From the NCBI GenBank assembly GCA_913061115.1, contig CAJXTK010000001.1, positions 1-64,000 of the forward strand: a stretch of DNA of 64,000 bases, in the 5' to 3' direction. Origin of the DNA: an uncultured Haliea sp. Lineage in GTDB: Bacteria > Pseudomonadota > Gammaproteobacteria > Pseudomonadales > Halieaceae. Position numbers and translations under genes: made by a program. The stretch's first letter is position 1, and every line of letters starts with the position of its first letter. Under the pieces are notes generated by a model. That model did no database searches and had not been told where the DNA came from. It was given only the letters and a program-made list of their open reading frames with translations. Shown piece by piece: positions 55,937 through 64,000 of this stretch.

Positions 55937-57364
55937 ATGAGCCTTTGGCTGTGCCTGCGCTTTGACCAGCTACCTCTGCAATGCCTGAGCCACTGTGAGC
56001 AACAGCCCGTGGCAGTCATGGCCGCACAGCGCGTAATTCGTATCAATGACTGCGCCGCCGCCCTAGGAATACGTCAAGGCATGGGTGCCGCGACGGTACG
56101 GGCACTCGCAGGCGAAGAGGCGATCCGCTTGCTGGAACGAGACAAGCAGGCGGAACACCGCTGCCTGCAGCAACTGTGCTGCTGGGCTTATAGCATCACT
56201 CCTACCCTTTACACCTGGCAATTTGACTGTCTGCAGCTGGAAATCGAGGGCTGCCTAAGTCTGTACCAAGGGCTGGATGCTCTGTTGGCAGAAGTGGTCA
56301 CCGGCATCAGCAGCCGCGGCTATTGCGCACATCACGGACTGGCGCCGACGCCCAAAGCCGCCTGGCTACTGTCCTTTACTCCCAGAGTCACGGCCATGGC
56401 GATACAGCAACCACTGGAACAACGGCTGAGCCCCCTGCCCCTGAATCTCCTGAAAGAATTCACTGCTACCGTGAACTCTCTACGCCGGGCAGGCCTGCAC
56501 ACAGTGGGTGATGTGCTCACGCTGCCACCTGCGGCACTGGGCCGGCGCTGTGGCAAAGCGTTTACCCATTTTCTACAACAGCTTATGGGCCAGCGAGAAG
56601 ACCTGCAGACAGACTACTGCCCCCCCTCGAGCTTCAAAGATGAATATTGGTTTGGCTACGAGGTAAAAACCAACCATGAGCTAACCCCCGCCGTGCAACA
56701 ACTGCTGCAGTCATTGTGTTATTTTCTGCGCAACACCCAACTGCAGACCAGTGAAATTAACTGGCAGCTAATCAGCAGTGATAAAAAACTACAGAATATC
56801 TGTGTGCGCAGTGCCAGCAGCCACAGTGACTGGAAAAACTGGCACCAGCTCACCTGTCTTCGCTTTGAACAACTGAATCTGACCAACAGCGTAGAAGGCC
56901 TAGCCCTGGCGTGTCCGCAACTGCAACCCGGCCAGCAGGAAAGTATCGATCTGTTCAACCCCCACAACCAGCGTGAACCTCTGGCTGCCCTGCTAGACCG
57001 GCTGCGCAACCGACTGGGATTACAGGCCGTTAAAAAGCTCGGTTGTCGGGACGAGCACCTGCCAGAGTTTGCGATGCTGGTCAGCAACGACCATCCTGGG
57101 AATGAACATAGCCCAAGTCCACACTGCGCCCAGCGCCCCTTCTGGTTGATGCCACAACCCGAAGAACTACGCCAACACGGCAAAAATCTGTACTGGAACG
57201 GCGCCCTAAGCATGGTATGTGGACCAGAACGGATTGAGGACAACTGGTGGCAAGAGCCGGTGAGTAGGGATTATTACATCGCGGCAGATAAGGGCGGCCA
57301 ACGCTACTGGGTGTTTCGTGACCGCCTGACCCAGCAATGGTATGTCCACGGGGCTTTTGTCTAA
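55937..57364 (+). CDS. imuB: ImuB, Y-family polymerase-like protein
   Basis: A 475-residue member of the DinB/UmuC-like Y-family of the ImuB branch. The N-terminal SLWLCLRFDQLPLQC, the AAALGIRQGMGAATVRAL block, LQLEIEGCLSLYQGLDALL and the helix-hairpin-helix-like stretch VGDVLTLPPAALGRRCG fit ImuB. The acidic triad of active Y polymerases is not evident, as is usual in this branch, which is thought to act as an adaptor between beta clamp and polymerase. The ATG at 55937 has GAGGG 8 nt upstream. dnaE2 is not downstream: the next gene (57389) is on the opposite strand. Confidence 0.87.
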   Translation: MSLWLCLRFDQLPLQCLSHCEQQPVAVMAAQRVIRINDCAAALGIRQGMGAATVRALAGEEAIRLLERDKQAEHRCLQQLCCWAYSITPTLYTWQFDCLQLEIEGCLSLYQGLDALLAEVVTGISSRGYCAHHGLAPTPKAAWLLSFTPRVTAMAIQQPLEQRLSPLPLNLLKEFTATVNSLRRAGLHTVGDVLTLPPAALGRRCGKAFTHFLQQLMGQREDLQTDYCPPSSFKDEYWFGYEVKTNHELTPAVQQLLQSLCYFLRNTQLQTSEINWQLISSDKKLQNICVRSASSHSDWKNWHQLTCLRFEQLNLTNSVEGLALACPQLQPGQQESIDLFNPHNQREPLAALLDRLRNRLGLQAVKKLGCRDEHLPEFAMLVSNDHPGNEHSPSPHCAQRPFWLMPQPEELRQHGKNLYWNGALSMVCGPERIEDNWWQEPVSRDYYIAADKGGQRYWVFRDRLTQQWYVHGAFV

Positions 57365-57388
57365 CAGCGAACGCCCAGCATCATGCCA

Positions 57389-58411
57389 TCACTCGAACAA
57401 CACCACCTCCTCAAAACGAGGCAGCGTACTAAAGTGTAATTCAGGATTGTCGGCTGCCTTATCGTGCAGAAATAACCGAGTATCTTCCTGCCCCCCGGAA
57501 ATGAAAGCCACTGCCTGGACCGGCCCCCTAAACGGGCCTTCCGCCGGCCCTGTGAGACTGTCAAAATGAATAGGGATAATATGCGTGGGTGCGGTGGCAT
57601 CCACTGTCTCGCGCCAGAACGTCTCGCGGTAATCGGCTGTTTGCGACCCCAAACCACCGACGCCGAGAAAGACAATATCAGCGTCCAGACCCTGCAATGC
57701 GCCCTCCACATAACCCGCACTACCCACTATTAACCAACTTCCCTTGGGGTGACTGACATGCAGGACCCACGCGGTACCCACGCGGTAATCAAACACGCGC
57801 ACCGGTGGCACCAAAGGCACGGTAAGCTCTGGGTTTCCCAGCGCACGCTCGCGAATCGCTGGGTCGGGAAACTCAAAATGTCGGGATTCAATCGGCGTAA
57901 TCACAAACTTCCCCAACTGCACAGGTTCGCGGTCTACCAGCACCTGTATCTGCGACTCGGGCAGCCCCCATCCACGGCCAATATTGGCCGTGGACTCCGA
58001 ACCAAGTAATAACGCGCCAGTGCGCCTGGCAACCTCTGGCGCATCCATAGCGTGATCATAATGAGAGTGCACCGGCAACACCGCCGCCAATTCAACAACA
58101 TGATTGTCCGCCAGACCCCGCTCTATGTTCGACAGATCCGGCGCAATTTTTCCCAATAACAAACGCAGGGGACCAGGGCGACTAAACCACCCATCCGTCA
58201 TCCATTGTGTCTCGCCGTCACTAAACAACAAGGTCGCTGTGCCGCTAAAGCGCACCGTCACCGCATCCTCCGGTATAGGATCGGCACCTAACACTGCCCA
58301 CTCAGGCTCTACCGGTACCGATGTGTAAATATTCAGGGCATAAACTAGGAACAATGCCGAGGACAGAACAACCAACAATAACAGTGCCAGAACGCCACGC
58401 CGCAAACTCAT
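57389..58411 (-). CDS. Membrane-anchored MBL-fold hydrolase
   Basis: A 340-residue protein with an N-terminal signal or anchor (about residues 5-25) and a metallo-beta-lactamase fold. The metal motif HSHYDH (about residues 115-120) and the later histidines in THIIPIHFDSL are present; the strands around TATLLFSDGETQWMTDGW fit the L-ascorbate-6-phosphate lactonase/NAPE-PLD-like branch. It likely hydrolyses a phosphodiester or lactone in the periplasm. The ATG at 58411 has AGAGGA 6 nt upstream; a frame start at 58492 is not supported. It is convergent with imuB (24 bp) and follows the DUF2164 gene (83 nt). Confidence 0.8.
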   Translation of the reverse strand: MSLRRGVLALLLLVVLSSALFLVYALNIYTSVPVEPEWAVLGADPIPEDAVTVRFSGTATLLFSDGETQWMTDGWFSRPGPLRLLLGKIAPDLSNIERGLADNHVVELAAVLPVHSHYDHAMDAPEVARRTGALLLGSESTANIGRGWGLPESQIQVLVDREPVQLGKFVITPIESRHFEFPDPAIRERALGNPELTVPLVPPVRVFDYRVGTAWVLHVSHPKGSWLIVGSAGYVEGALQGLDADIVFLGVGGLGSQTADYRETFWRETVDATAPTHIIPIHFDSLTGPAEGPFRGPVQAVAFISGGQEDTRLFLHDKAADNPELHFSTLPRFEEVVLFE

Positions 58412-58494
58412 AAAAAATCCTCTAATTGATGCATTGAGCGCCAGGTTCGTGCAGCGCAGACACCGCTTCCTCAGCCCGCTGAGCCGGTGCAATG

Positions 58495-58749
58495 CTACTT
58501 GATAAACTGTGTCGGCTTTTCAATTTCATAAATTGCTTCAGCGATATTTTCCATGCGGCTTGCCAAAATACCTTGGGCGTCATACAAACCCCGATTGTAA
58601 AAATAGGCTCCAATTTCCTCGGCAAAAAAATCCAACAAGAAACCCGCATCGAACTGCCCTACTTCCTGATCGAGCTCCTCGTGCAAATAAAGCTGTATCT
58701 TGCGACAAATAATATCGCGCTCGTCACTCGTAAATACAATTTCTGACAT
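58495..58749 (-). CDS. DUF2164 family protein
   Basis: An 84-residue cytoplasmic protein of unknown function. The pattern YLHEELDQEVGQFDAGFLLDFFAEEIGAYFYNRGL matches the DUF2164 family core. ATG at 58749. It is followed on the same strand by the MBL-fold gene. A perfect inverted repeat TGCATT-CGAAAT-AATGCA (58868-58885) lies 119 bp upstream in the gap before the sulfotransferase gene. Confidence 0.82.
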   Translation of the reverse strand: MSEIVFTSDERDIICRKIQLYLHEELDQEVGQFDAGFLLDFFAEEIGAYFYNRGLYDAQGILASRMENIAEAIYEIEKPTQFIK

Positions 58750-59023
58750 GATTACCCTTATGATCGATAAGTCTTAAAAAAGTTTTTATGTAGCACTGTA
58801 TATCCTAATATACTAACGCCATAACATACATTTTCCCCATTTTGTCTTATCTTATTTGCTGCTATTTTGCATTCGAAATAATGCATAAGCGTGATCGCCT
58901 GCATGAAAGAACACCGGACTCATCGGCCTAGCAGTTGGACAGCGATCTCGGTGCGTGCAGTGGTCAACTAATTCTCGACCACGGGGTCGGCTTCCATCTG
59001 CTACAGTAGTAGCCAGCGCCTAC

Positions 59024-60271
59024 TTATGACTCTTTCTCAACCTGATAACTCTCTATGTAGTCTTGGGCTTGTTGCTCTAACGTTTCAGTATCCATGCCCC
59101 AGTCTTCTGGCAAGTACTGGTGCTTCCCATGTTTACCTTTTGGCTTCTGCGCCAAATATCCTGTAATCGCACGTTGATAATCTTGACTGAAAGCCTTTCC
59201 TGCTTGGCGATAAACCCCTTCTAATGCTTTCACCGGATCCCTCATTAAATCACTAAAATGTAAGTCGATAAAACGTTGTGGGAGTTCGCCAGCTTGTCTC
59301 CTTCGATACACATCCATCATCATGTCATTTCTGGCATTACCCGCAAGCTCTAGCAACTGCTCTGAACCCTCTCTATCACTACGCATGTACCGAGTGGCCG
59401 CTAGAGTCGACAAACCAGAAGGCACTGTTTTTAATGGATCTCTGTGGTTCAGGATAATCCAAGCGTCAGGATACATCGAGAATACCAAATCAAGCATCGG
59501 TAGATACGTTGGTGTTTTTAGTACCCAGTGCGGCACTTTGTTACCCGCATGTTTTTTCCTGTGTTCGAACTGCATCACCTGCATAACAACTTTTTGGTAT
59601 TTCATCGCCGCCTCAGGATCCATTGGAAACGTTTGTACGTCATGAAGCACCCACCAAAGCATGCCACCAAAAGAGGGCTTTTGAACACCGATGCACTCAT
59701 CCGGAATGTCCGAACGCAACTCATGTATGGCGGCCATTTGCGGGCAGACATCTAGCCATAAGTCTTGCTCACACTCAGTGAGCCGCAACAGGGTTGCTTC
59801 GTCACCCAAGTCATCGGTGGGGTGAAAAGCCTTCCATGCGATGGGTGCCAGTGAGTCTACATCCTGGCTGAGCAACTCAAGCGTAATTGTGGTGCCCGAA
59901 CGTCCTGTGCCGGTAATAATAAACGGCTCAACAATTTCTTCATTCAGGATTTCGGGCTGCTCGGTGATTTTTTTAGTGAGATATAGTCGGCTTTGCAAAC
60001 AACGTAAAATCTCTTGTCGCACTTGAAGTCGGCCCATAACATTTAAATCGGCTTCGGCATCTAGGCTTGCAACCAAGCCCTTCAATCGGCCCTGCCAATC
60101 ACCATCAATACGCTCACCAAAATCACTTAACCCAGTGACACGGCGGCTGGCCTCAATCATTTCGTTGGCTTCGAGGCTGATTAATTCAGCCGCTCCGCCG
60201 ACTGTCTTGGCCATTAAATTAATCCGGTTGACTAAATCTGGACGAGGAAATCTTTCGGCGAGCGTTTTCAT
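59024..60271 (-). CDS. Sulfotransferase family protein
   Basis: A 415-residue cytoplasmic PAPS-dependent sulfotransferase-like protein. The 5'-phosphosulfate loop is ITGTGRSGTT (about residues 120-129), and the 3'-phosphate loop is HRDPLKTVPSGLS. The KTPTYLPMLD stretch between them is typical of a large group in marine and environmental Gammaproteobacteria whose acceptors are unknown. Some of these genes may act on sterols or lipids. ATG at 60271 is used; a GTG at 60280 is also possible. Base composition is visibly more AT-rich than the housekeeping block. It stands opposite the phosphotransferase gene 288 nt away. Confidence 0.82.
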   Translation of the reverse strand: MKTLAERFPRPDLVNRINLMAKTVGGAAELISLEANEMIEASRRVTGLSDFGERIDGDWQGRLKGLVASLDAEADLNVMGRLQVRQEILRCLQSRLYLTKKITEQPEILNEEIVEPFIITGTGRSGTTITLELLSQDVDSLAPIAWKAFHPTDDLGDEATLLRLTECEQDLWLDVCPQMAAIHELRSDIPDECIGVQKPSFGGMLWWVLHDVQTFPMDPEAAMKYQKVVMQVMQFEHRKKHAGNKVPHWVLKTPTYLPMLDLVFSMYPDAWIILNHRDPLKTVPSGLSTLAATRYMRSDREGSEQLLELAGNARNDMMMDVYRRRQAGELPQRFIDLHFSDLMRDPVKALEGVYRQAGKAFSQDYQRAITGYLAQKPKGKHGKHQYLPEDWGMDTETLEQQAQDYIESYQVEKES

Positions 60272-60559
60272 AATAGGCACACATTCAGTGGGAAAAAAAC
60301 AACGCCACGGTAACGCTGCCCAACAATACGCAAAATATACGGATTACGGCCCACAGTTACCAGACCTAGGGGTCTAAGCTCACGATTGTTAACAACAAGG
60401 CCTATTCAGATCTCCGGGGCCAGTTGCGCAACAACAGGGGCCTAAGGCATTAGACTAACAATCTGGTCGCTACAGCATATTTGGCGGCAAATGCTTGTTG
60501 TTGTCATCATCATCAGGCTATAAACGTGTCAAATGCGCGATCTAGAGCGAGACTGAAGG

Positions 60560-61924
60560 ATGAGTAAAATTTTTCATGACTTACCCCATGGTCTCTATGA
60601 ATGGGTGGAACAAAGTGGTGGTGGCTCTATTACACGTCTGGAGCGGCACCTTGCGCGCAGGGAAGCATGGGTAGTGGACATTACCGCACCCGGAGGCCAC
60701 GTGACGGAAGGATTCCTCCGCTTGGACCGAAACCCGATTAAGGGAAGTGCAACATCACTCTATAAAGAAGCTATGATCTGTCAAGCGCTTGAGGACACTG
60801 ATATTCCGGCGCCAAGGCTGTATGCCTGGAGTGATGACCATTGCGCTGCGTTGCTTGCGCGAGACGCGGGTCGCTCGGACATTGATAAGCTAGAAGACAC
60901 GGCACGTCAGCGAGCGATTATGCAGGACTTCATCAAAATCATAGCGCGCTTGCACCGTCTAAATACTGACACGCTTGGGCTTGATAAAGTGTTGGGCGCG
61001 AAACCGCAGACCGCGGCAGAACTGGCGCTGGGAGACCTCGATCTCCAACTGCGCAACTTTAAACGCTTTTTGGACAACTACACTGATCCGCTAATGACTT
61101 ATGCGGTCCAATGGCTGCGGCAGCACGTGCCTCTGGAGGTGCCGCAAATGGCTTTGGTTCAGGGCGACACCGGCCCGGTTAATTTTATGTTTCAGCAGAA
61201 TAAGGTCAGCGTAGTCGTTGACTGGGAGTGGGGTCACTGGGGCGACCCGATGGAGGATCTGGGCAATATCTGTGTGCGTGAGTTCTGGAACCCCTGCGGC
61301 GGTCTTGACGGGCTGTTCAAATTGTACGAGCAGGAATCGGGTTTACCCTATCAGCGTTTCTCAGCGCAGTATTACCGCATTCAGCAAAACGTACGCGGCA
61401 TGGTGGGAATTCACGCAGTGTGTGCCAAACCGCCGCAGCAGGAGCCGCTCGCGTGGTATCTGTGTTATCGCTATGTTACTGACCGAGCCACCTGTGAAGG
61501 CATTGCCGATGCGATGGGTATACGCATTGCGCGTCCCGAAATGCCAACCACAACGGCACGGGCCGATCTACTCGTGAGCACAGCCGCCGATAGTTTACGG
61601 CGCGATGTTTTGCCACGGGTTGACAATGCGTTTGCTCATTCAAGAGCCCAAGACGCGGCAAGACTTATAGAATGCCTAGACCGGCGTTCGCGTTTTAGTG
61701 CCACCTTGAACGACACCGAGCGTGAAGAAATAGGTGAGTTGCTGGGCCACCGTTTTGCTGGTGTGACGCAGGCGCAGCAGGCGCTTGTCACTGCCATTGA
61801 AGCGCGGACCCTGGATGATGAAAAATTACTGCAATATCTTGCGCGCAAAGCCTATCGGGATGAGTGGCTCTATGCGCCTGTTGTCGAGCTGTATCCAGGT
61901 CGTCAATGGTCAGCTCTGGACTGA
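60560..61924 (+). CDS. Aminoglycoside phosphotransferase-like kinase
   Basis: A 454-residue kinase of the APH/choline-kinase fold. The N-lobe holds GGSITRLERH, and the catalytic loop reads LVQGDTGPVNFMF, with Gln where most members have His before GD. DWEWGHWGDPMEDLGN is the metal-binding motif. The C-terminal 150 residues are an extra helical region. Such proteins phosphorylate small hydroxylated molecules or CoA-linked acyl groups; a drug-resistance role is unlikely. It begins at ATG 60560 with weak AAGG just before it. It is divergent from the sulfotransferase and convergent with the DUF1214 gene (113 bp). Confidence 0.76.
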   Translation: MSKIFHDLPHGLYEWVEQSGGGSITRLERHLARREAWVVDITAPGGHVTEGFLRLDRNPIKGSATSLYKEAMICQALEDTDIPAPRLYAWSDDHCAALLARDAGRSDIDKLEDTARQRAIMQDFIKIIARLHRLNTDTLGLDKVLGAKPQTAAELALGDLDLQLRNFKRFLDNYTDPLMTYAVQWLRQHVPLEVPQMALVQGDTGPVNFMFQQNKVSVVVDWEWGHWGDPMEDLGNICVREFWNPCGGLDGLFKLYEQESGLPYQRFSAQYYRIQQNVRGMVGIHAVCAKPPQQEPLAWYLCYRYVTDRATCEGIADAMGIRIARPEMPTTTARADLLVSTAADSLRRDVLPRVDNAFAHSRAQDAARLIECLDRRSRFSATLNDTEREEIGELLGHRFAGVTQAQQALVTAIEARTLDDEKLLQYLARKAYRDEWLYAPVVELYPGRQWSALD

Positions 61925-62037
61925 GACTCGCGTTTTGGTCTGGCACCACAGTTGAAGGCCTAAGCGTTAGCGCTACTGTGACCAACACATATCTCCGCTG
62001 GCATATGTACTACGCAAGCCAAAGGCGGCGACAGGTT

Positions 62038-63261
62038 CTACAAATCACTAAGCTTGACGACTTTAACATCCGGCATGGGAATGTTGTCGCCTTTACTGCC
62101 CAGCCATCGGAAGGTCATGAACCCAAACTCTTGACCACTGGTATCGAGCCAATTTGGGTGCCCAGGATTTTTATGAGCAATCACAAATTCAACCTTGCCA
62201 TCACCCTCATAAGTCACTTCTTCTAGCGTTAGCGATACGGGACGATGCAAATAATCGGTTGTTTCGTGCCAACGAGATTCTAAGGTGAAGTTCCAATACC
62301 GCGATTGCGGGGGCTCAACCCGAACCACCAGTGCTTCGTCTTGAGCCAGTTGATAACTTCCCACCATATATAAATTATCTGCACTACTGATTGCGCCACC
62401 CAGTGACTCGGAGGTGGTTTGGATAAACCTGTTTTTTTCCTCCAGCAATTCAGGCAGCACGTATTTGTGCAGCGTTGACAGCTTTAAAAATGCATAGCTT
62501 GTACCGATCAATGCGTTGGCAATGTCATCATCAGTGGGCGGCACAAACGGGGGTTTCTCTCCCAGTATTTCGATTGACAGTGTCGGCAGCACTTCAACGC
62601 TGCGGTCGGCAATGTATTCTCTAACCAAAATGCCAGAGGCATCTTCAGGTATTTGTATCCAGTTAGCCGGACCAGCAGAGTTCCCGTAAGCATCAAGATC
62701 TGGCTGTTCTTTGGTAAGCAGCAACGTGAAGTTGCCCTGTTCATCAACATTCAATGCGAGGTCGTTGATATACCCAACTTGGCGGCGCGGGGTCATACCT
62801 TTACCCCCCGTGATCGTAAACCCAATATAGGGGACAGTCCCTCGGGTCCCCGTAATACTATAATCATACTGCCCATCAATCTGAACATGATGATACTCGG
62901 CGTCCGGATTATCACCACCGACCTTGCGCACTAGCGTATCCATTTGCTGAAAATGCGGATAGCGCGGATTGCCGTCAGCCGCCACTTCAGCACTCATCGC
63001 CATGACTCGCAGCAACCAGCGCATGCCCTCTATAGCCTCTTGCTGTGTTTGTGCCTCATCCAACACCATTTGATGCGTGCGATCGAACATAGCCTTAAAA
63101 TCGATCATCGCCTGATTTGATTTTAATCCGGTATAGTTTGACTCATGATTACTTCCAACACTCGTTATCGCGGCTACAAGGCCGGCACCACGGGGCAACT
63201 GAAATCCGATGTAAACACCCACCACCAGCACTAGAACGAATGCAATTAACTTCTTTATCAT
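62038..63261 (-). CDS. DUF1214 domain-containing exported protein
   Basis: A 407-residue protein with an N-terminal anchor (about residues 3-22). The C-terminal DUF1214 signature LVVRVEPPQSRYWNFTLESRWHE with WLGSKGDNIPMPDV-type strands is clear; no DUF1254 partner domain is present. Family members occur beside steroid or lipid genes, but their reaction is unknown. The ATG at 63261 has GAGGAG 10 nt upstream; a GTG at 63279 contains that ribosome site and is rejected. It follows the PNPOx-like gene by 167 nt on the same strand. Confidence 0.83.
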   Translation of the reverse strand: MIKKLIAFVLVLVVGVYIGFQLPRGAGLVAAITSVGSNHESNYTGLKSNQAMIDFKAMFDRTHQMVLDEAQTQQEAIEGMRWLLRVMAMSAEVAADGNPRYPHFQQMDTLVRKVGGDNPDAEYHHVQIDGQYDYSITGTRGTVPYIGFTITGGKGMTPRRQVGYINDLALNVDEQGNFTLLLTKEQPDLDAYGNSAGPANWIQIPEDASGILVREYIADRSVEVLPTLSIEILGEKPPFVPPTDDDIANALIGTSYAFLKLSTLHKYVLPELLEEKNRFIQTTSESLGGAISSADNLYMVGSYQLAQDEALVVRVEPPQSRYWNFTLESRWHETTDYLHRPVSLTLEEVTYEGDGKVEFVIAHKNPGHPNWLDTSGQEFGFMTFRWLGSKGDNIPMPDVKVVKLSDL

Positions 63262-63428
63262 GTTGGTGGTGCTCCTCACTAATTAGTAAACGTGGTGCCT
63301 AGCCTCTGTTCAGAGTATCAAGTCGGCATGAAAATAAATGATATTACAGTAAATTTTCGAACACCAAACTCCTCTAGAGACGTGATTGTGAGCAGCGAGC
63401 TGGACTTTCCAGGGCTGACCTGTCTCCA

Positions 63429-63965
63429 TTATATTCCAGTGTCTGTATCATTCAGACTCTTAGCATTCTTCTCCATCCAGTAGTCCCTTATGCCGGCTTC
63501 ACCATGGTTATCAGCCCACTTAGTCAGCGTGGGCCTCTCTCCCTCTAGTCTGAAATAAGGCACAGCGTAACCGCAAGAGGTCTGCACTAGCTCTATACTC
63601 AAGGAAAAAACTTGGCGTGCTCCCGTATAGGAAGGGAACAGCGCTGATAATTCATCCCAGCGCTCGTCACGAGGATGAATCGCCACCGCCTGACCATAGA
63701 GACGCATAATCAGTGGCTGCTTGCCGAAAGAACAAAACATCACTGTCATACGGCCGTTTTCCAGGACATGTGCGGCCGTCTCATTGCCACTCCCAGTCAG
63801 GTTCAACCAGGCAACAGTAGAATCGTCAAGGATACGAAAACTGTCCATGCCCTTAGGTGATACATTGACATAACCCTCTGCGCCCGCTGTACTCACAAAG
63901 TACAGATGCTGCTGCTGGATAAACACTTTATGCGAGTGATCAAGCTTTTCAAATTTCTCAGACAT
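63429..63965 (-). CDS. Pyridoxamine 5'-phosphate oxidase-like flavoprotein
   Basis: A 178-residue split-barrel protein of the PNPOx-like family. The FMN-binding strands FVSTAGAEGYVNVSPKGMDSF and WLNLTGSGNETAAHVLENGRMTVMF are typical of the subgroup fused to or near flavin reductases, and a short C-terminal domain (DYWMEKNA) follows. It may bind FMN or F420 and act on a small molecule. The ATG at 63965 has GGAGA 8 nt upstream. It is the rightmost gene in the window; 35 nt remain beyond it. Confidence 0.82.
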   Translation of the reverse strand: MSEKFEKLDHSHKVFIQQQHLYFVSTAGAEGYVNVSPKGMDSFRILDDSTVAWLNLTGSGNETAAHVLENGRMTVMFCSFGKQPLIMRLYGQAVAIHPRDERWDELSALFPSYTGARQVFSLSIELVQTSCGYAVPYFRLEGERPTLTKWADNHGEAGIRDYWMEKNAKSLNDTDTGI

Positions 63966-64000
63966 AACTTTTCTCCAGTATGCCAAGGCGACATTGTCTC

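Noticed and set aside
57766-57787. 11-base tandem repeat CCCACGCGGTA in the MBL-fold gene
   Set aside because: Two copies only, within an intact coding frame, and probably chance.
58868-58885. Inverted repeat TGCATT-CGAAAT-AATGCA in the DUF2164-sulfotransferase gap
   Set aside because: It has only 6-bp arms and lies in AT-rich sequence where such repeats are common, so I make no functional claim.
63980-64000. End sequence ATTGTCTC resembling the reverse Nextera end
   Set aside because: Only six bases agree and the window ends at a round 64000, so this is chance and not an adapter.

Overview
The window looks like the chromosome of a free-living, probably marine, gammaproteobacterium, most like the OM60/NOR5-SAR92-Cellvibrionales kind. 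The evidence is the gammaproteobacterial order miaB-phoH-ybeY-corC-lnt then leuS-lptE-holA, the cmoA-cmoB pair, a DUF1820 gene beside miaB and the pqiAABC operon, combined with sulfatases, DUF3604 proteins, TonB receptors, a P450, a sulfotransferase and a DUF1214 protein. A finer placement cannot be read from the sequence. Bases 1-34 are a Nextera sequencing adapter, so the left edge is a real contig end.

0-2 kb: tRNA-Thr(TGT), a malonyl-CoA synthetase gene and tRNA-Tyr(GTA) lie in that order on the minus strand. This looks like the thrU-tyrU-glyT-thrT-tufB tRNA operon with a protein gene inside it.

2-28 kb: this is the accessory core. A BtuB-like TonB receptor and a TMEM220-family protein are followed by a minus-strand run read from 15.56 kb down to 4.48 kb: sulfatase, DUF3604, sulfatase, DUF3604, SDR, then a PVC-type heme-binding dehydrogenase. 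The first four genes are tightly packed or overlapping. Divergent from it is a second TonB receptor, then a 1156-residue exported ThuA/sugar dehydrogenase/PKD/cytochrome c protein, a third sulfatase, a VOC protein coupled to an alpha/beta hydrolase, and a third DUF3604. Together they suggest uptake, ester removal and periplasmic oxidation of an unknown, probably sulfated organic substrate. This is the best candidate for an undescribed system in the window.

28-44 kb: a small secreted protein, pqiA-pqiA-pqiB-pqiC (lipid transport across the envelope), a lipoprotein, a Cof-type HAD phosphatase, a cytochrome P450 with a candidate operator, a Tag-like glycosylase, heme A synthase, the ABC-F protein Uup, a phosphoribosyltransferase-like protein, a tyrosine/aspartate-type aminotransferase, cmoA-cmoB and a subgroup Ic aspartate aminotransferase.

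44-54 kb: conserved housekeeping genes for tRNA modification, ribosome maturation, lipoprotein acylation, leucyl-tRNA charging, LPS assembly and the clamp loader.

54-64 kb: imuA and imuB of the SOS mutagenesis cassette each have their own LexA box. They are separated by an antisense secreted-protein gene, and dnaE2 does not follow. The imuB box is the centre of a 42-bp perfect palindrome. Then come an MBL-fold hydrolase, a DUF2164 protein, a sulfotransferase, an APH-like kinase, a DUF1214 protein and a PNPOx-like flavoprotein. I saw no transposase, integrase, phage gene, CRISPR array, rRNA or convincing rho-independent terminator.
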